Positions 1-11,394 of a stretch of 64,000 bases of DNA are shown here, piece after piece (the first letter of the stretch is position 1; each line of letters starts with the position of its first letter). The notes under the pieces were generated by a model. That model was not told the origin of the DNA, did not search any database, and saw only the letters and a program-made list of their open reading frames with translations. Position numbers and translations under genes: made by a program. Origin of the DNA: Sepioteuthis lessoniana (lineage: Eukaryota > Mollusca > Cephalopoda > Myopsida > Loliginidae); assembly GCA_963585895.1 (NCBI GenBank), contig OY757939.1, positions 26,664,367 to 26,728,366 on the forward strand, read 5' to 3'.

Positions 1-499
1 AATAAGTAATACTAGAAGACGAGTCGTGTTCCAAAAGTATCAAAATTGGATCTGTTTTTAAAGATACGGAAATGAACAATGAATCAAATATTCATTTTCT
101 TCAAAATACGAAATGTGTTTAAAAAGTATGGAGACGGAAGCTGTATTTACCAAAACAGAAATAAACAATAAATGGATCACTAATTATCTTCCAATAGTCT
201 TACTGCTATTCATAATACTTATTCTAGCGAGTTTTACTTTGGTAGAAGCACTTTTGAACTTCCTTTTGCGATATGACACGAAACGATGCGGTCACATTCC
301 TTTTATTGTCCACCCCCATATATTCCCAATTTTTTTTTATCAAGGAATTCTTAATTTAGGAAAAATAAGTCAACTGAAGTTGGTCTGGTGAGTATGCAAT
401 GTGCAGCACTTGCTTTATCAAAAAGTATCGAGATTGCAGGACTAAAGTAAAGAGAATTCGTCTAGAAGTCTTCATTTTATTATTTGTTTGTAATCTAGT

Positions 500-650
500 T
501 TCTTCGTTTAATAGTTTATCAACCTCCATGGATTATTTAATGCCAAAGCCATCTTTAAAGAAAGACAGTTGTCGTATTATTTAACTCATGGTTGGTGGTT
601 TTAATTTGGTTCCTACATTTTCCAAGGGTATTAGTTCAAAAGTGAGTGTA
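500..650 (-). mobile_element. SINE-B, tRNA head missing
   Basis: Tail motif TATCAACCTCCATGGATTAT, then GCCAAAGCCATCTTTAAAG and CCAAGGGTATTAGTTCAAAA. The tRNA-derived third is lost. Confidence 0.65.
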
Positions 651-664
651 TTGAAAGCGAGATT

Positions 665-740
665 GATTTGGTTTGGTTGTGTTTAGTGGCATAACAAAGC
701 CTTGTGTGGGTTATTTAATGCAAAATTCTGTCTATACAGA
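665..740 (-). repeat. Repeat-C tail fragment
   Basis: GTGGCATAACAAAGCCTTGT and GGTTATTTAATGCAAAATTC: only the 3' tail and about 40 bp of body, cut off by SINE-A. Confidence 0.6.
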
Positions 741-985
741 TATATTATATGCATGATAGCAAGAATGTTCGCCATTGGTCCAGGAGACAGGGGTTCAATC
801 ACAGGGCGAGTCTTAAAAAAACCTCAAAAACTGAAACTTGATGACTCCATGCTTAACACTCAGCATTATAAGTTAAGTGGAGCAAAACAGGGAAAGGAGT
901 ACTCACTTTCCCGACACTTCCGTGTGATAGCTATTGAAAAGGGAACCTTCGGGTTGCTTTTGACAACGACCGGCCTAAAATAATA
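740..985 (+). mobile_element. SINE-A, near full length
   Basis: tRNA-like B box GGGGTTCAATC at 793, then ACTTGATG..CCTGCTTAACACTCAGCATTATAA-type body (two pieces) and the terminal TTGAAAAGGGAACCTTCGGGT block near 935. Fused upstream to a repeat-C tail fragment. Confidence 0.8.
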
Positions 986-1034
986 TGTATATATATATAT
1001 GTAAATCATTTGTATTCGATAGGACTGCGGGCAA

Positions 1035-1145
1035 AAAAATAAATATGAATTTTTCAATGAACACGATTCCCTAACCTCAATGCATAAAACAAATCTTGAC
1101 GGGCCGACATGGCGTTAAAATCGATCAATTACTCAATCAGTTCTC
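1035..1145 (+). repeat. Repeat-G
   Basis: TTCCCTAACCTCAATGCATAA then GACGGGCCGACATGGCGTTA (first motif abridged) and AATCGATCAATTACTCAATC. Plus orientation: tail on the right. Confidence 0.6.
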
Positions 1146-2060
1146 TGTGGGAAAGTTCATCTACTACTAACATATTGCTAACGTTGATCCTAACGTTGTG
1201 GAACGATATAATATAATAGGTTGCATTACTTTCTGTATCACTTTAAAACGCCGCGGTGGCGTTCAAAACCAATTGTAGTGATTTAGTTGAGAAGTGTGTT
1301 ATTGTTGAAAACTTGGTCTGTCGAACAGTAGTATTGTATTTCTTGTATCTCTTGTAGTTTGCGTTGAAATAAACGGAGTGGGGTAGTCTTAACTCCTGAG
1401 TGACCTCGTATTTCCGTTCAACTATAGCTTTCTTGTTTCTAATAAAGAGTATATATAACATTATTGGTGGGGGGCATACAAAGGATATCGTAAATCCACA
1501 GCTCTTCTAATTACCGCAATGTGTATGAAAGAAAATTATCAATTGGATGCTGTTTTGTGGTCCCCAAACAGTAACAAGATAAAGAGACGCGACTGTTTAA
1601 CCATTATGAAAACAAAGGAATTCACGAGACTCTGTGGTAACGGTGAATAAAAGCAGACTAATAGATAGTTTGTGGCAGGTGTGGTTCTGTTACTGACATT
1701 TTTGCTCTTGGCTGTTGGAGAAAGGACCCTTAGTTTCTTTTCATTTGATTTCGGAGTAGAAGCACAGAGACCCCTTTTTTATTAATTTTATTATTTTATT
1801 TTTTTTGGTTTTGTTGAAAAAATCATGTCGTTCCCCAAAGGGTTTACTGCTATCCTGTTTCTCAGTCAGGTATTCTGTGTATACACAGCTTAGTCTGGCA
1901 CAAAGCTACCGTGGTGGATCTCTCAGAGAGGTTCAAACTCTGTGAACTAGTGACTTTTCTACCAGAAGAATTTACTAAACAGCGCAAGCGTTCTATGAAG
2001 TTATACTCAATTTAATATAGTCCGATACAAGGCCATGGTAGTTGGTCACTCTTATGTTTT
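1145..2060. other. Unannotated stretch
   Basis: No gene or named repeat recognised. Two AATAAA-type signals (1369, 1440) followed by TATATAACATTATTGGTGGG near 1450 recall an LTR end and primer site, but no second landmark supports it. Confidence 0.4.
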
Positions 2061-2529
2061 CAGGAAGGAAGTGAGGTTAGGTAAGGAAAAATAAGATGTT
2101 GGGAAGATAGATGGGCAGTAAAGAATATTTTTTGTTGAAGAACAGACCGGCTATTAATTATAGCTACAGGATGCGTGATTATTTGTCTGGAGTACCTCCG
2201 GAGCCCATGTGGACTCCTGGCCGACCTGCCTCTACTCAAGCGGCAATTGCTCTCCAAACCGAAGTTGCCCAGTCTATTATGGCTCAAGGGACACATCTGT
2301 GTCTTCGGATTTTATTTGGTTGACCGGCCAAACAGTCACCCAGTGAGATTCACATTCATAAATCGTGCAAGTATGAAAAGTGCGCGTTTACTGTTGCTGG
2401 TGTTCTTTGTTGATATTTACTCAGCTTAGTACATTCAGGTATAGTGCCAAAGTATTTGGTCACCCAGTAAGAGTCAAACTCACCACATTAGCAAAAGAAG
2501 CTTATTGGCTGTCTCATGCATTCTATATA

Positions 2530-2945
2530 GATATTTGTTCGCAGTTTAAATGTCAAAGTAGTTCTATTTCAAGCTACTCAGTTTAGTCAAAGTAAAATGA
2601 TTCCAAGTATTGCTATGTATCACCAACAATTCAATCAAACCGAAATCATTTATTTACACATTATTAAATTTCAACACAGTTCTATTTCAAACAATTCAAT
2701 TTAACTTTAGCACGCAGTTTTGTTCTATTTGATATAGATAGGACACTATCAGGTTGCTACCACTCCGAGCCAGAGTGAACCTGGGAGTAATAGCAATATA
2801 GGAGTACTCTGCATTCCCGAAAGCTCCAGCATTACTGGGGCCTCACCATCAGATTGTTTAGTGTCTTATCCAAAACACTCATTGGGGTAATCATATTCCT
2901 CTGCATAGATGCCGTCTATATATTCTACCGCACCAGCTAACTGAG
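2530..2945 (-). repeat. Repeat-C, body and 5' part
   Basis: AGTTCTATTTCAAGCTACTC subrepeats, then the conserved block with AGAGTGAACCTGGGAGTAAT and CTCACCATCAGATTGTTTAG, ending near CACCAGCTAACTGAGC. No tail. Confidence 0.8.
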
Positions 2946-3159
2946 CCAAAGAAATTTAGTGACGTGACTATTTAGCCATTACGAAAACAAAGGAATTTAT
3001 GAGGTTCTCTAGAAACAGTGAAAGAAAGTAAATTACTGGATATTTTGTTGTAGGCGTAGATTTGCAATGGATGTCTTTGCCTTGACTGTCTTAAAGAAAA
3101 TGTGACTGACGTAATATTGTCAAAAATTTCCCGGAGAAGTCAAGTTCAAATCCCCGACA

Positions 3160-3400
3160 CGGCTATTTGGTTTGGTTTGGTTTCTTTTGTTTCGTGGTAT
3201 ATTAACCTTTGTAGGTTATTTAATGTCAAAGCCATTCTCCAAGAAGAACAGTAGTGGTGCTATTTAACCCATATCTAGGAGGATAATGGAGTTCATACCT
3301 ATCCCAAAGGTATTTGTCCGAAAGTGAACTTAATAGGGCGCATTAACCATTGCACCACGAAGATACCCACAACTGCTATTTGCTTTTCACTTCAAGCTAA
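3160..3400 (-). mobile_element. SINE-B
   Basis: Tail at left (CCTTTGTAGGTTATTTAATG), body with GAAGAACAGTAGTGGTGCTA, A box complement TTAACCATTGCACCACGAAG at right. The B box segment is deleted near 3340. Confidence 0.82.
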
Positions 3401-3404
3401 TCCT

Positions 3405-4200
3405 TTGAAAGGTACAGATGCGTTTTTTCTTCTCTCTCTCTCATGCGTAGGTGTCGATAAATAGAAATGCCGACTCTGCTTTTTAGTCATGGTGTTAAGA
3501 AAACCAGCTTAAGAGAAGTAAAAAAAAATCCCTTAATTAAAAACCAAAGGATATGAGGTTAAAAACACCTGTCCAATGATTAAAAGAAACTTGCTGCTGA
3601 AATTGCTGAAAGTCTGAGAAATACAAAGGTCATTCAATAAAGTAAAGTATCATCTAAGGAGTTGGCAAAAAGAAAGCGTGTTTAGAAATGCACTTATTCA
3701 AAGAAATCAATTGGGATTAATCATTTCATGCTTCAAAAGACAATCAGCATGACCTTATTTATTGACCATGGCACACAGAATGTTTTCTTTTGCGGACAGT
3801 CAACGTGTTTCAACTCTACAAACTGTTTCTTTTTTATTTACCTTGGCTCGTAGTGACTAACCCATGTTTAGCCCATTTGTAAAGATTGTTTTGACTAAAA
3901 CATACCTTCCCGTACACATTATAAATTTTTCTCTAAATTTCACATGGTTTGCACTTCTCAGCAAGCAAAAGTTTGATGACAGACCGCTGTTCAAGCCTGG
4001 AGAACCCAGTTTGATTTACCGCCATTTTGAATAGCCTCAAAATAAATATTTTTTCGAGATTAAAATAATTTTTGCTATAAACCAATTCCAAACAATATAG
4101 AGTTTACATTTAATGAAAAAAAATTATCTTTGTTTATTAAATGACTTTTGTGGTAAAAACAATTTTTTTATTTGAATTAGAGTAGAAGCCGAGACAGTTT
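3405..4200. other. Unannotated AT-rich stretch
   Basis: I see no open frame, repeat family or RNA gene. A GGTCATTCAATAAAGTAAAG motif at 3629 is weakly like a mariner end but has no partner. Confidence 0.4.
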
Positions 4201-4204
4201 TTTT

Positions 4205-4325
4205 CTTAATAGTTGTTGATTTGATTGACTTATTGATTTTATCGGCATGTCAACTCCTCTAGGGTTATTTCAAAACAAGAGGTGAGGGAACCGCATTCAT
4301 TGTACATTTACTTTTTTGTGTAATT
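4205..4325 (-). repeat. Repeat-G
   Basis: TTGATTGACTTATTGATTTT (AATC repeat complement), CGGCATGTCAACTCCTCTAG, ACCGCATTCATTGTACATTT. Confidence 0.65.
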
Positions 4326-4744
4326 ATTCTTAAAGGGTTCTTTGCATACAGATATGATATACAACGTTAAGTATTCCGATATACTATTAATAATTTGCAT
4401 ATAGCTGCATGGTTTCAAGTATTTCCATCAAATACTAATAATCAAATGGTTTCAAATAACTATGTTATTAAATAACAATTACTTGTTTGCAAATAGATAG
4501 TTTCAAGTAATAAATGATAATTCTTATTGAATAATTATAGCCTCAAAGGTTTGGTTTGGTTTGGTTTACGTGGTTGGGTTTTAATTTTATATAATTAAGG
4601 AATTTTTGTTATATTAATCATTTTCGTTAATGATGTTTTATCATTCAGTTTGGTTGGGCTTTGAACTATTCGGGTTAAGAGTTCAGATTAGGGCCAGGTG
4701 CATAGTCATTGGGTACAGTTTTATGCTCGTGCGCTAAGGATATG

Positions 4745-5150
4745 ACAATCACCATTGTCATAATAAACTCCTAGACAGGAAATGGAGCTGGAGTGTGGAT
4801 GCCGTGATACCCGGAAGAGATGGTCCTGAGAATTTGAGGATTTTGAAAAAGAAAGTTGGGAGTTGAGATTGGACCATTGAGTCGTGTAGTTGGGGATTCG
4901 GCTATTGAGTCGAAGAGTTGAGTTTTTCGGATCTCAGCCGGCTGAGATGAATTGAGATATAAAACACCACGAGATGGGCCGAACGTTGGGGGTGGGGTTA
5001 GCATAGTATGATTACGAAAGACTTTTAAGAATTGTGTCTCTCTCCTCGTGTTGAAGTCAGAAGTTAATAAACGCGTTCGCTCCGGAACAACAGTGTCCGC
5101 CTGTATTTGCATTTGTAAATGTGTTTGTATCACAGTTGTGATTGATATAT
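4745..5150. mobile_element. Possible solo LTR remnant (fossil)
   Basis: Promoter-like ATATAAAAC near 4958, then TTAATAAACGCG at 5063 followed by CCGGAACAACAGTGTCCGCC, wording common at the R-U5 end of Ty3/Gypsy-type LTRs. Terminal repeats and target duplication were not identified, so limits are approximate. A 120-codon minus-strand open stretch across it matches nothing I know and is probably chance. Confidence 0.35.
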
Positions 5151-5179
5151 ACTGTTGTGACTGTGATTGATTTGGTTAA

Positions 5180-5965
5180 TTAAGGCATATCTCCCATTGT
5201 AGGTTATTTAATCCCAAATCATCTTCATGCATATATCAAATATATGATTTGTAAACACATTTTGTTGATAACATTCTTAAACGAGTCTGAGCTCATTTTT
5301 TGCTCACTGTTCAAAAGTATTGCTATTTAACATTAATAATTCTACTTTACATTACTTAGTCGTTTCTACGCAATTAAGTGGTTCCAAGTATTCCTATGTA
5401 TCACGAATAACTCAATCAAACGTCACTCATTTGTTTACACACACTTGAATGGTAAAACAGTTCTATTTCTAACAATTCAGTTTAGCATATGTCATTTGTT
5501 TGCACTCAGTATAAATGATAAACAATTCTATAAGATCCATAGATAAGACCCTAGCAGATGCTACAACTCCAGGTCATAGTGGACCTGGGAGCAATGGCAA
5601 TGAAGGGGTACTTCACATTCCATAAATCTCCGAGGCTGAAGCCTCGCAATCAGATGGTTTAATATCATATCTAAAACACTCATTGGGGGTTAGTCTTCCT
5701 TTTCTGCAGACATGCAGTCGGTGTATTCTACAGCCCCAGCCGATGGGGTTATAATTTACAGTTATATGGTATCAATTATTCTTATCACATTGAATATTTT
5801 CAAAACAGATCCATTTGACTCTTTCATGGGACCCTCACAGGTGCTATCGGTTCAAGTAAGAGTAGATCTTGGAGTAATGGCATTGAAAGGGTACTCAATA
5901 CAGTCAAGATCTCCGGAACTGAAACCTCACCATCAGATGCAAGTTTAGTGTCATACCAAAAACTT
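5180..5965 (-). repeat. Repeat-C, two consecutive copies
   Basis: Copy one 5180-5755 has the tail (CCCATTGTAGGTTATTTAAT), subrepeats, and the conserved block ending GCCGATGGGGT. Copy two 5760-5965 begins in mid-body and carries CCTCACCATCAGATGCAAG. Same orientation, so a truncated head-to-tail pair. Confidence 0.8.
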
Positions 5966-5979
5966 CTCTTTAGAGAAGC

Positions 5980-7285
5980 TGTTAACCCTCTATAAATGGA
6001 GAAAATCAACAAAATCTTAGCCTCACCAATCCAGCATTTCAATGTTGTGCCTTTCTCGAAAGTGTTTCCTGTAAACAGTGCGTTTAGCGAAACAGTAATT
6101 ATAGAAAATGGAATCGGTGATCCGAGTTCGAATCCCGGATGAGGTTAGTTTCTTTTCCTTTTCCTGCATTTGGCCTGAGATGTAGCCCTAAACAACCGGA
6201 CTGAGCAATATTTAGAGTATTAACTTTAACTTCTTATAATATAAATATTGGAGAATATCAACTCCCTAACTTATATTATCTTTTCTTACAAGAAAAAAAC
6301 TTTATAACTTCTTATTTTTTGACAAACTTTTACTCAAAATAAAGAAACAATTTTTTTTAAAAATTGTGTTTGGTTTAGAGAGTTAGTGTACTGCTGTGTT
6401 GGGCAATAATAACTGACTACTTAAGTACAACAGAGTGCTGCGAGCAGGGTTCAACTTAGCTGAATTGGAGAACACCTTTACTGAGCCGGGCACATTTGTT
6501 GCCTCTTCTAAGACTTATGCGCTGACATTTTCAAGAGAGGAGATTACGAGGCAGCTTCCGTATGCTGGACCGTGCAATGGTTACAGAACTGGGCATCAAG
6601 ACTATAGGTGATGAGCTCGCCATACAAAGGCGAGTCAAATAATTCGCAGTATCACTTCCATCTCTAGCTAGTCATGCAAAATCACCAACCGTAACTTCCT
6701 CAACTCAGTTCGGAAATGACCTCACAACAATTCTGAAAGTTTAAAAAAGACAGGGACGTATTCGCAAAAATGACCAGCCCTCACTTTCAGCTAAACAGTT
6801 GAAATCCCACTGTGACAGTGAGTATCTTATTGCTTTTATTATATCAGGGGGATATATCAGATTTTTATTCAATCATTTAGACATTTATATGCTACATGTC
6901 TCACGTTCTTTGTTCACGCATCCGTTTGTCTTCTCGTACCCTAGACACCAAGTAAATGATAGAGGGTGAATAAAAAAATCTGGTGTCTTATATTGGTATT
7001 CACAGAACAAGCCACCACAAACACCACCGGGCGAGGGAAACATCATCCGGCCAATTCCCCTCCCTAAACTTAAATGCAAACAGCTGGTAACCTCGGCAAG
7101 ACCTGATCCAGGATGCTAAATGAAGCATACTGTTAAATCTGGTCCACTAGACAAGATATTGAGATTGGTCATCTTTTATCCAGCTGCTTTGCGCAAATGC
7201 TTGAGGGAAAATACGCTTTCACATATCTGACGGTGTTCATCGTGGGGGGGGTGCTAATGCTCCAATTTTAGAGATCTTGGAAGTG
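5980..7285. other. Unannotated stretch with a tRNA-like B box
   Basis: GATCCGAGTTCGAATCCCGG at 6119 is a good B box, with a poor A box 45 bases upstream; probably a SINE head remnant. The rest (6380-7280) matches nothing I know. Confidence 0.35.
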
Positions 7286-7297
7286 TTGAGTTCTTAT

Positions 7298-7508
7298 GAA
7301 GATTAATAAAAAGAAAATAAAAAAAAGAAAATAAATTCAAGATGTGTTGCGGTTCCCAGAAGTCTCTGACAGGAAGCGAAATCCGCGCATGCCAGGAAGT
7401 GTTGTTTTTCAGGCATTCACGGATTTCACTTCCTGACAATGGCTTCAGGGATCCGCAAAACATTTTGAATTTGTTTAATTTTACTTTTTTTTTTTTATTA
7501 ATCTTCAC
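7298..7508. repeat. Fold-back element with about 97 bp arms
   Basis: Left arm 7298-7394 and right arm 7411-7508 are imperfect inverted copies, each running from a GAAGATTAATAAAAA-type end through a TTGCGG.TCCC.GAAG segment to a GTGAATGCC/GCATGCC inner end, with a 16 bp loop. MITE-like hairpin. A single further arm lies at 7640. Confidence 0.75.
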
Positions 7509-7639
7509 TCACATCCCCACCTACACAGCGGGGCTATTTTAAAGATATATAAGAAGGTAAAAAGAAAAATGTCTCTTATAAGGTGTATGTATGTGAGCTG
7601 TTTGCCGGGTTGTTTGGTGTCAGTAAGTCTTATTTTTGA

Positions 7640-7745
7640 GGCATGCACAGATTTCGCTTCATTTCATAGGCTTCTGGGAAGCGCTACGCTTTTTGAATTT
7701 ATTTTATTTCATTTTTTATTTTATTTTTATTAATATCCCCATACA
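7640..7745 (+). repeat. Solitary arm of the fold-back element
   Basis: Matches the right arm of the 7298 element in order (AGGCATGCACAGATTTCGCTT, then a GCTTCTGGGA.GCG segment, then TTTTGAATTTATTTTATTT and a TTAATATCCCCA end) but has no partner arm within 300 bp. First motif abbreviated to its order only. Confidence 0.6.
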
Positions 7746-7849
7746 TCTTCCTTGTCATTTTTCCCCTGTCAACTCTGACATGCAGTGGTAATATCCTGTT
7801 AGGGTCCAATTAATGAATCAAAAATATTTTTAATTATTCCTATTCGATA

Positions 7850-7992
7850 GGACAATGTGCAAAAAAAAAACTATTAAAAAATGACTACACAAAAGTGTAA
7901 ATATAAACGTGATTACCCAACGTTTAAGCCTAAAATAAGCCACACAGGTTGACATGCCGTTAAATATATTAATCAAACCATGGCCCATGGGA
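7850..7992 (+). repeat. Repeat-G
   Basis: GTGATTACCCAACGTTTAAG, CACAGGTTGACATGCCGTTA, ATTAATCAAACCATG. Preceded by AT-rich body. Confidence 0.65.
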
Positions 7993-8103
7993 AAAGCATG
8001 AATCCATGTTTCCCTTCGCAAACTATGGGTACATAATTGGGTGAACTGTTTTTTTTTTTAGTCTTGGGTAGGCAACCAGTCTTACGGAAAGGAAAATGTG
8101 AAG

Positions 8104-8622
8104 TCATACAAGGTTTACTCTGGTTAAAAAACTGACCTTGTGCCAAAACCTGCCAATGGCGGATTGGTTGGATAAATGCATACTGTAAACGGCTTGTAAT
8201 AAGAAATAAAACAAGAAAGAGCCCTCATAATTTTTGTTTCTTACTTCGCTTCTTATTGGACATTGAGTTGTAAACAATCTTTTATTGAAAGCTGTGACGA
8301 TCGGACGAGCTTTTCGCTTCCCCCAATCTAAAAAAACCAATGAATCCTTCTCTGTGTGACGATTCAATTGGCGCCATGCATTTTGTCTCTCAAAAGAATG
8401 TCTGGATAATAAAGTTTTACGATGGCTTACGACTGCCTCGGATAACAGTGCACTATTTGTATCTATTAGGTAATCTCTCAAGCCATCACTACAATCGTAA
8501 TTTCGATCCTTGCTTCGTATACTTGGCTTGTCGGTGGGGCTTAAAAAACGCTGTTTCCCCAACAGAAGGCAAAGATCATTTTTCCAATCATGCCCCACAA
8601 AACTGTATATAAAAGGATACAC
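8104..8622 (-). CDS. Hypothetical open frame, 172 codons, doubtful
   Basis: The longest open frame outside transposons (MYPFIYSFVGHDWKNDLCLL to SFLTRVNLV). No signal peptide, repeats, membrane helix or motif that I recognise; composition is ordinary. There is no good start context or flanking splice evidence. It lies in one of the few stretches without a known repeat. It may be chance or part of an old element. Confidence 0.15.
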   Translation of the reverse strand: MYPFIYSFVGHDWKNDLCLLLGKQRFLSPTDKPSIRSKDRNYDCSDGLRDYLIDTNSALLSEAVVSHRKTLLSRHSFERQNAWRQLNRHTEKDSLVFLDWGKRKARPIVTAFNKRLFTTQCPIRSEVRNKNYEGSFLFYFLLQAVYSMHLSNQSAIGRFWHKVSFLTRVNLV

Positions 8623-8708
8623 ACCACATGAAAACCGCTTGGGCTAACAATAGCATTTACGAACTGACAGTGCCAACTACTGATGACTCTATATCTATGC
8701 TACCCTAA

Positions 8709-8709
<1 letters not shown>

Positions 8710-8745
<36 letters not shown>
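8710..8745. repeat. TA microsatellite
   Basis: About 18 TA units just upstream of a SINE-A copy. Confidence 0.97.
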
Positions 8746-8795
8746 TCTATCACTGATTGTAAACATAAATATGGCACACTACATTATGCCGGGTC

Positions 8796-9015
8796 TAATG
8801 AGTAGAGTGTTCGCCGATGGTCAGGGAGACCTTGTTTCTATTCCAAGTCGAGTCATACTAAAGTCTTAAAATGGAACTTGATGCTGGCTTGCTTTACATT
8901 CAGCATTATAAATTAATGATCAAGGGTAAAGCGGAGCAATCCAGGTAATGAAGTAACGCCCTCTCCCACTCTTTGGTGTAGTAGCTATTGAAAATGGAGG
9001 CTTAGGGTCACCATC
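8796..9015 (+). mobile_element. SINE-A
   Basis: Head with GAGTGTTCGCCGATGGTC and a decayed B box, body ACATTCAGCATTATAAATTA near 8900, end near 9010 before a (TTTAC)n-like tail. Confidence 0.78.
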
Positions 9016-9118
9016 TTTACTTTTACTTACTTACATTAGGTCGGATGCCGAGGTTTCATTGTCTACTTAACTTTCACATTGCTGTCTAAAATTGGACTTT
9101 CACCATCAGACAAGACGT

Positions 9119-9132
9119 AATATATATATATC

Positions 9133-9186
<54 letters not shown>
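9119..9186. repeat. TA then TG microsatellite
   Basis: TA run with one C interruption, then about 14 TG units. Confidence 0.97.
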
Positions 9187-9187
<1 letters not shown>

Positions 9188-9204
9188 TCCTATGCTCGTC
9201 AGGG

Positions 9205-9440
9205 TATTTGATTGTGGTCATAGTTCCGTGACTATTATATGCGTTTCCATATAGTTGGTTTATCAACATTCTCTGTCCCCACGATTGAAAGATCCACAGA
9301 TTGGGGAAGACACAATCTATCCAGAACTACTTCTGATGGTTAGGAAGGTTTGTTGAAACAAGTTGCCTGTGTGTTGGCAATTCAAAGACAAGAAAAAGTC
9401 TCTATCAACAATTTACAACTGTTTATTGCAACACAATGGT
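9205..9440 (-). repeat. Repeat-H, copy 1
   Basis: Minus strand shares with 54363 the order TTGTTGA.GGAGA, TCTTGTCTTTGA, GCCAACACACAGGCAA, CTGTGGATCTTTCAA and GATTGATAAAC-like blocks. Function unknown; a CAATAAACA motif near 9420 recalls an LTR but no ends were found. Confidence 0.6.
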
Positions 9441-9445
9441 ATAAC

Positions 9446-9447
<2 letters not shown>

Positions 9448-9497
<50 letters not shown>
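9448..9497. repeat. TA microsatellite
   Basis: About 25 uninterrupted TA units. Confidence 0.97.
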
Positions 9498-9502
<5 letters not shown>

Positions 9503-9718
9503 AAAAGAATAAGGTCTTCACAGCATCATTATGGATATGGTATTTCCTCAAAGTGACGGCAAATAAATAAAGGTCGTTGGTATCGTGAGGTTTTGCTTGG
9601 GCGCTTTGGGTTTGTGGTTATGATTATTGCGTTGGCCCCGAAACCATGCTTCAACTCGTTCATTATTTGAAGACGGCTCTTTATGGAATAACCCTGCTAT
9701 TTTTACACCAGTCATTGC

Positions 9719-9720
9719 AC

Positions 9721-9770
<50 letters not shown>

Positions 9771-10640
9771 GCAAACACACACACACGTAACCATACACAC
9801 ACACACTTACGCTCACAAATATACACGTACGTAAAGTTTATCTATTATACATAAATGTATGTATATGTACATATCTGTGTGTGTAGTGTGTATGTGTGAA
9901 TATTTGTGTATATGTAAGGGTGAATGTTTGGGCACGTTAGTGTGTGGGTATCTATGTGCATGTTTGTGTGCATGTGTGTGTATGTGTGTGTATGGGTGTG
10001 TGTGTGTGTTTATGCATAGGTGTCTGTACGTGCGTGTATATGTGCTTGTGTATGCATGTGTGTGTAATCATGTACATATATGAGTGCGTATTTGTGCGTG
10101 GTTGTGTATATGTGTGCTTGTGTATATATATATATATATATATGGGTGTCTGTTTGTACATGAGTGTATATGTATGTATGAATTTGCGAATGTGTGTGTG
10201 TGTATACGAGCAAGTTTATATGTGTGTGCGTGCGTGTAAATGTGTGTGTATGGGTTTGTGTATGTATATGCGCTAATATATGTGTGTGAATGTTTGTGTA
10301 TAGGTGCTTGTTTGTACGAGTTTGTGAGTGTGTGTGTGTATGCGTGCATGTGTGTGTATGAGTGCGTGTTTGTACATGTCTGTGTATATGTGGGTGTGTA
10401 AATGTGCGTGAGTGTGAATATATGTATGTGCGTGTATACGTGCCTGTTTGTACGTGTGTGTTAATGTGTGTGTGTATATGAGTGCGTATGAATATGTGCT
10501 TGTACGTATGTATCTGTGTGTATGGGTGCGTGTTTGTAGGTATGTATGTGTGTATATGGGTGCGTGCTTGTACGTGAGTGTGTATGTGTGTGTGTGAATG
10601 TATGTGTTTGTATCTGAATGTGCGCGTTTGTGTGTGTTCT
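9719..10640. repeat. CA tract followed by a 0.8 kb degenerate TG-rich tract
   Basis: CA units to about 9815, then from 9855 a tract of alternating purine-pyrimidine built of TGTGTGTATATGGGTGCGTG and TTTGTACGTGTG pieces at irregular 35-80 bp spacing. Long open frames on both strands here (VCVCVY-, THTHI-rich) follow from the dinucleotide bias and are not genes. Confidence 0.95.
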
Positions 10641-10704
10641 CAACTTTATCTTTGTATCCCCTGCAGTAAGCTAAGAGTCCGCCCAAAATGGGTGTCCAGA
10701 GTTT

Positions 10705-10925
10705 GGATTCTTTGTTTAATGGCATATCAACCTTTGTAGGTTATTTAATACCAGAGCTATCCTTCTAGAAGAAGAGCAGTGGTACAATTCGACCCACAGC
10801 TCGGAAAATAAGTGGGGTCGTACCTTTCCCAAGGATATTTGTCCAAAAGTGAACGTAATTGCGTAACTTGAGTTCGAACTCGCTTATTACGATCATTTTA
10901 ACAATTACACCACGAGGACCCCGCC
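10705..10925 (-). mobile_element. SINE-B
   Basis: Complete order: tail ATGGCATATCAACCTTTGTA, body, B box complement GAGTTCGAACTCGC at 10870, A box complement AACAATTACACCACGAGGAC. Small gap in the anticodon region. Confidence 0.85.
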
Positions 10926-10934
10926 CCAGGTATC

Positions 10935-11320
10935 CAGAGTATGACCCTAAACTGCATTTAATGGTAAGGCTCCTGTTCTTGAAATCGGGAGTGTGGGAAA
11001 TACCTTTTAATTACACCGAGATTCACTCTGCCCCGGAGTGGCTGTACCTATTTATGTCCCATTGAAAGGTTAAATAGATCTGTTGGAAATTATTTGCTTC
11101 AGATGGGAATAATTAATACCATATACCTGTGTACAAATTATTTAAAAAGAGTTACTTGAAGCTTTAATTGTTTTTAAGGATTATTATTATTAATTACTGG
11201 AAACCACATAACTGTTGGCAAACAAATTATTATTTAATAGTTACTTGAAACCATATAACTGGGTATGAAATATTTGTGTTAGATTGAAATACTGGAAATA
11301 ATATGCAAGTTATTTCAGTT
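10935..11320 (+). repeat. Repeat-C, divergent, plus orientation
   Basis: GGTATCCAGAGTATGACCC, GATTCACTCTGCCCCGGAG and body motifs TTACTTGAAACCATATAACT. Belongs to a body subtype (Sub-2) with ATGGTTTCAAGTA units rather than the AACAATTCAGTTTAG units. Confidence 0.65.
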
Positions 11321-11394
11321 AGAAAGATGTACGTGATATCATATTACTGCGTGAAAAAAAACCCTCAAATAATTAAACAAAAAGTTAAATATAA

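Noticed and set aside
113-391. 92-codon hydrophobic frame near the window start
   Set aside because: Its first part matches a low-copy repeat also at 33-85 and 15570; no gene context. Kept only as a note.
1240-1490. LTR end with primer-binding site
   Set aside because: AATAAA signals and a TGGTGGGGGGC stretch are suggestive, but no matching second end, duplication or coding region was found.
9859-10725. Several 60-150 codon frames on both strands rich in CVCV or THTH
   Set aside because: They follow from TG/CA dinucleotide bias; no start, stop or splice logic and no domain.
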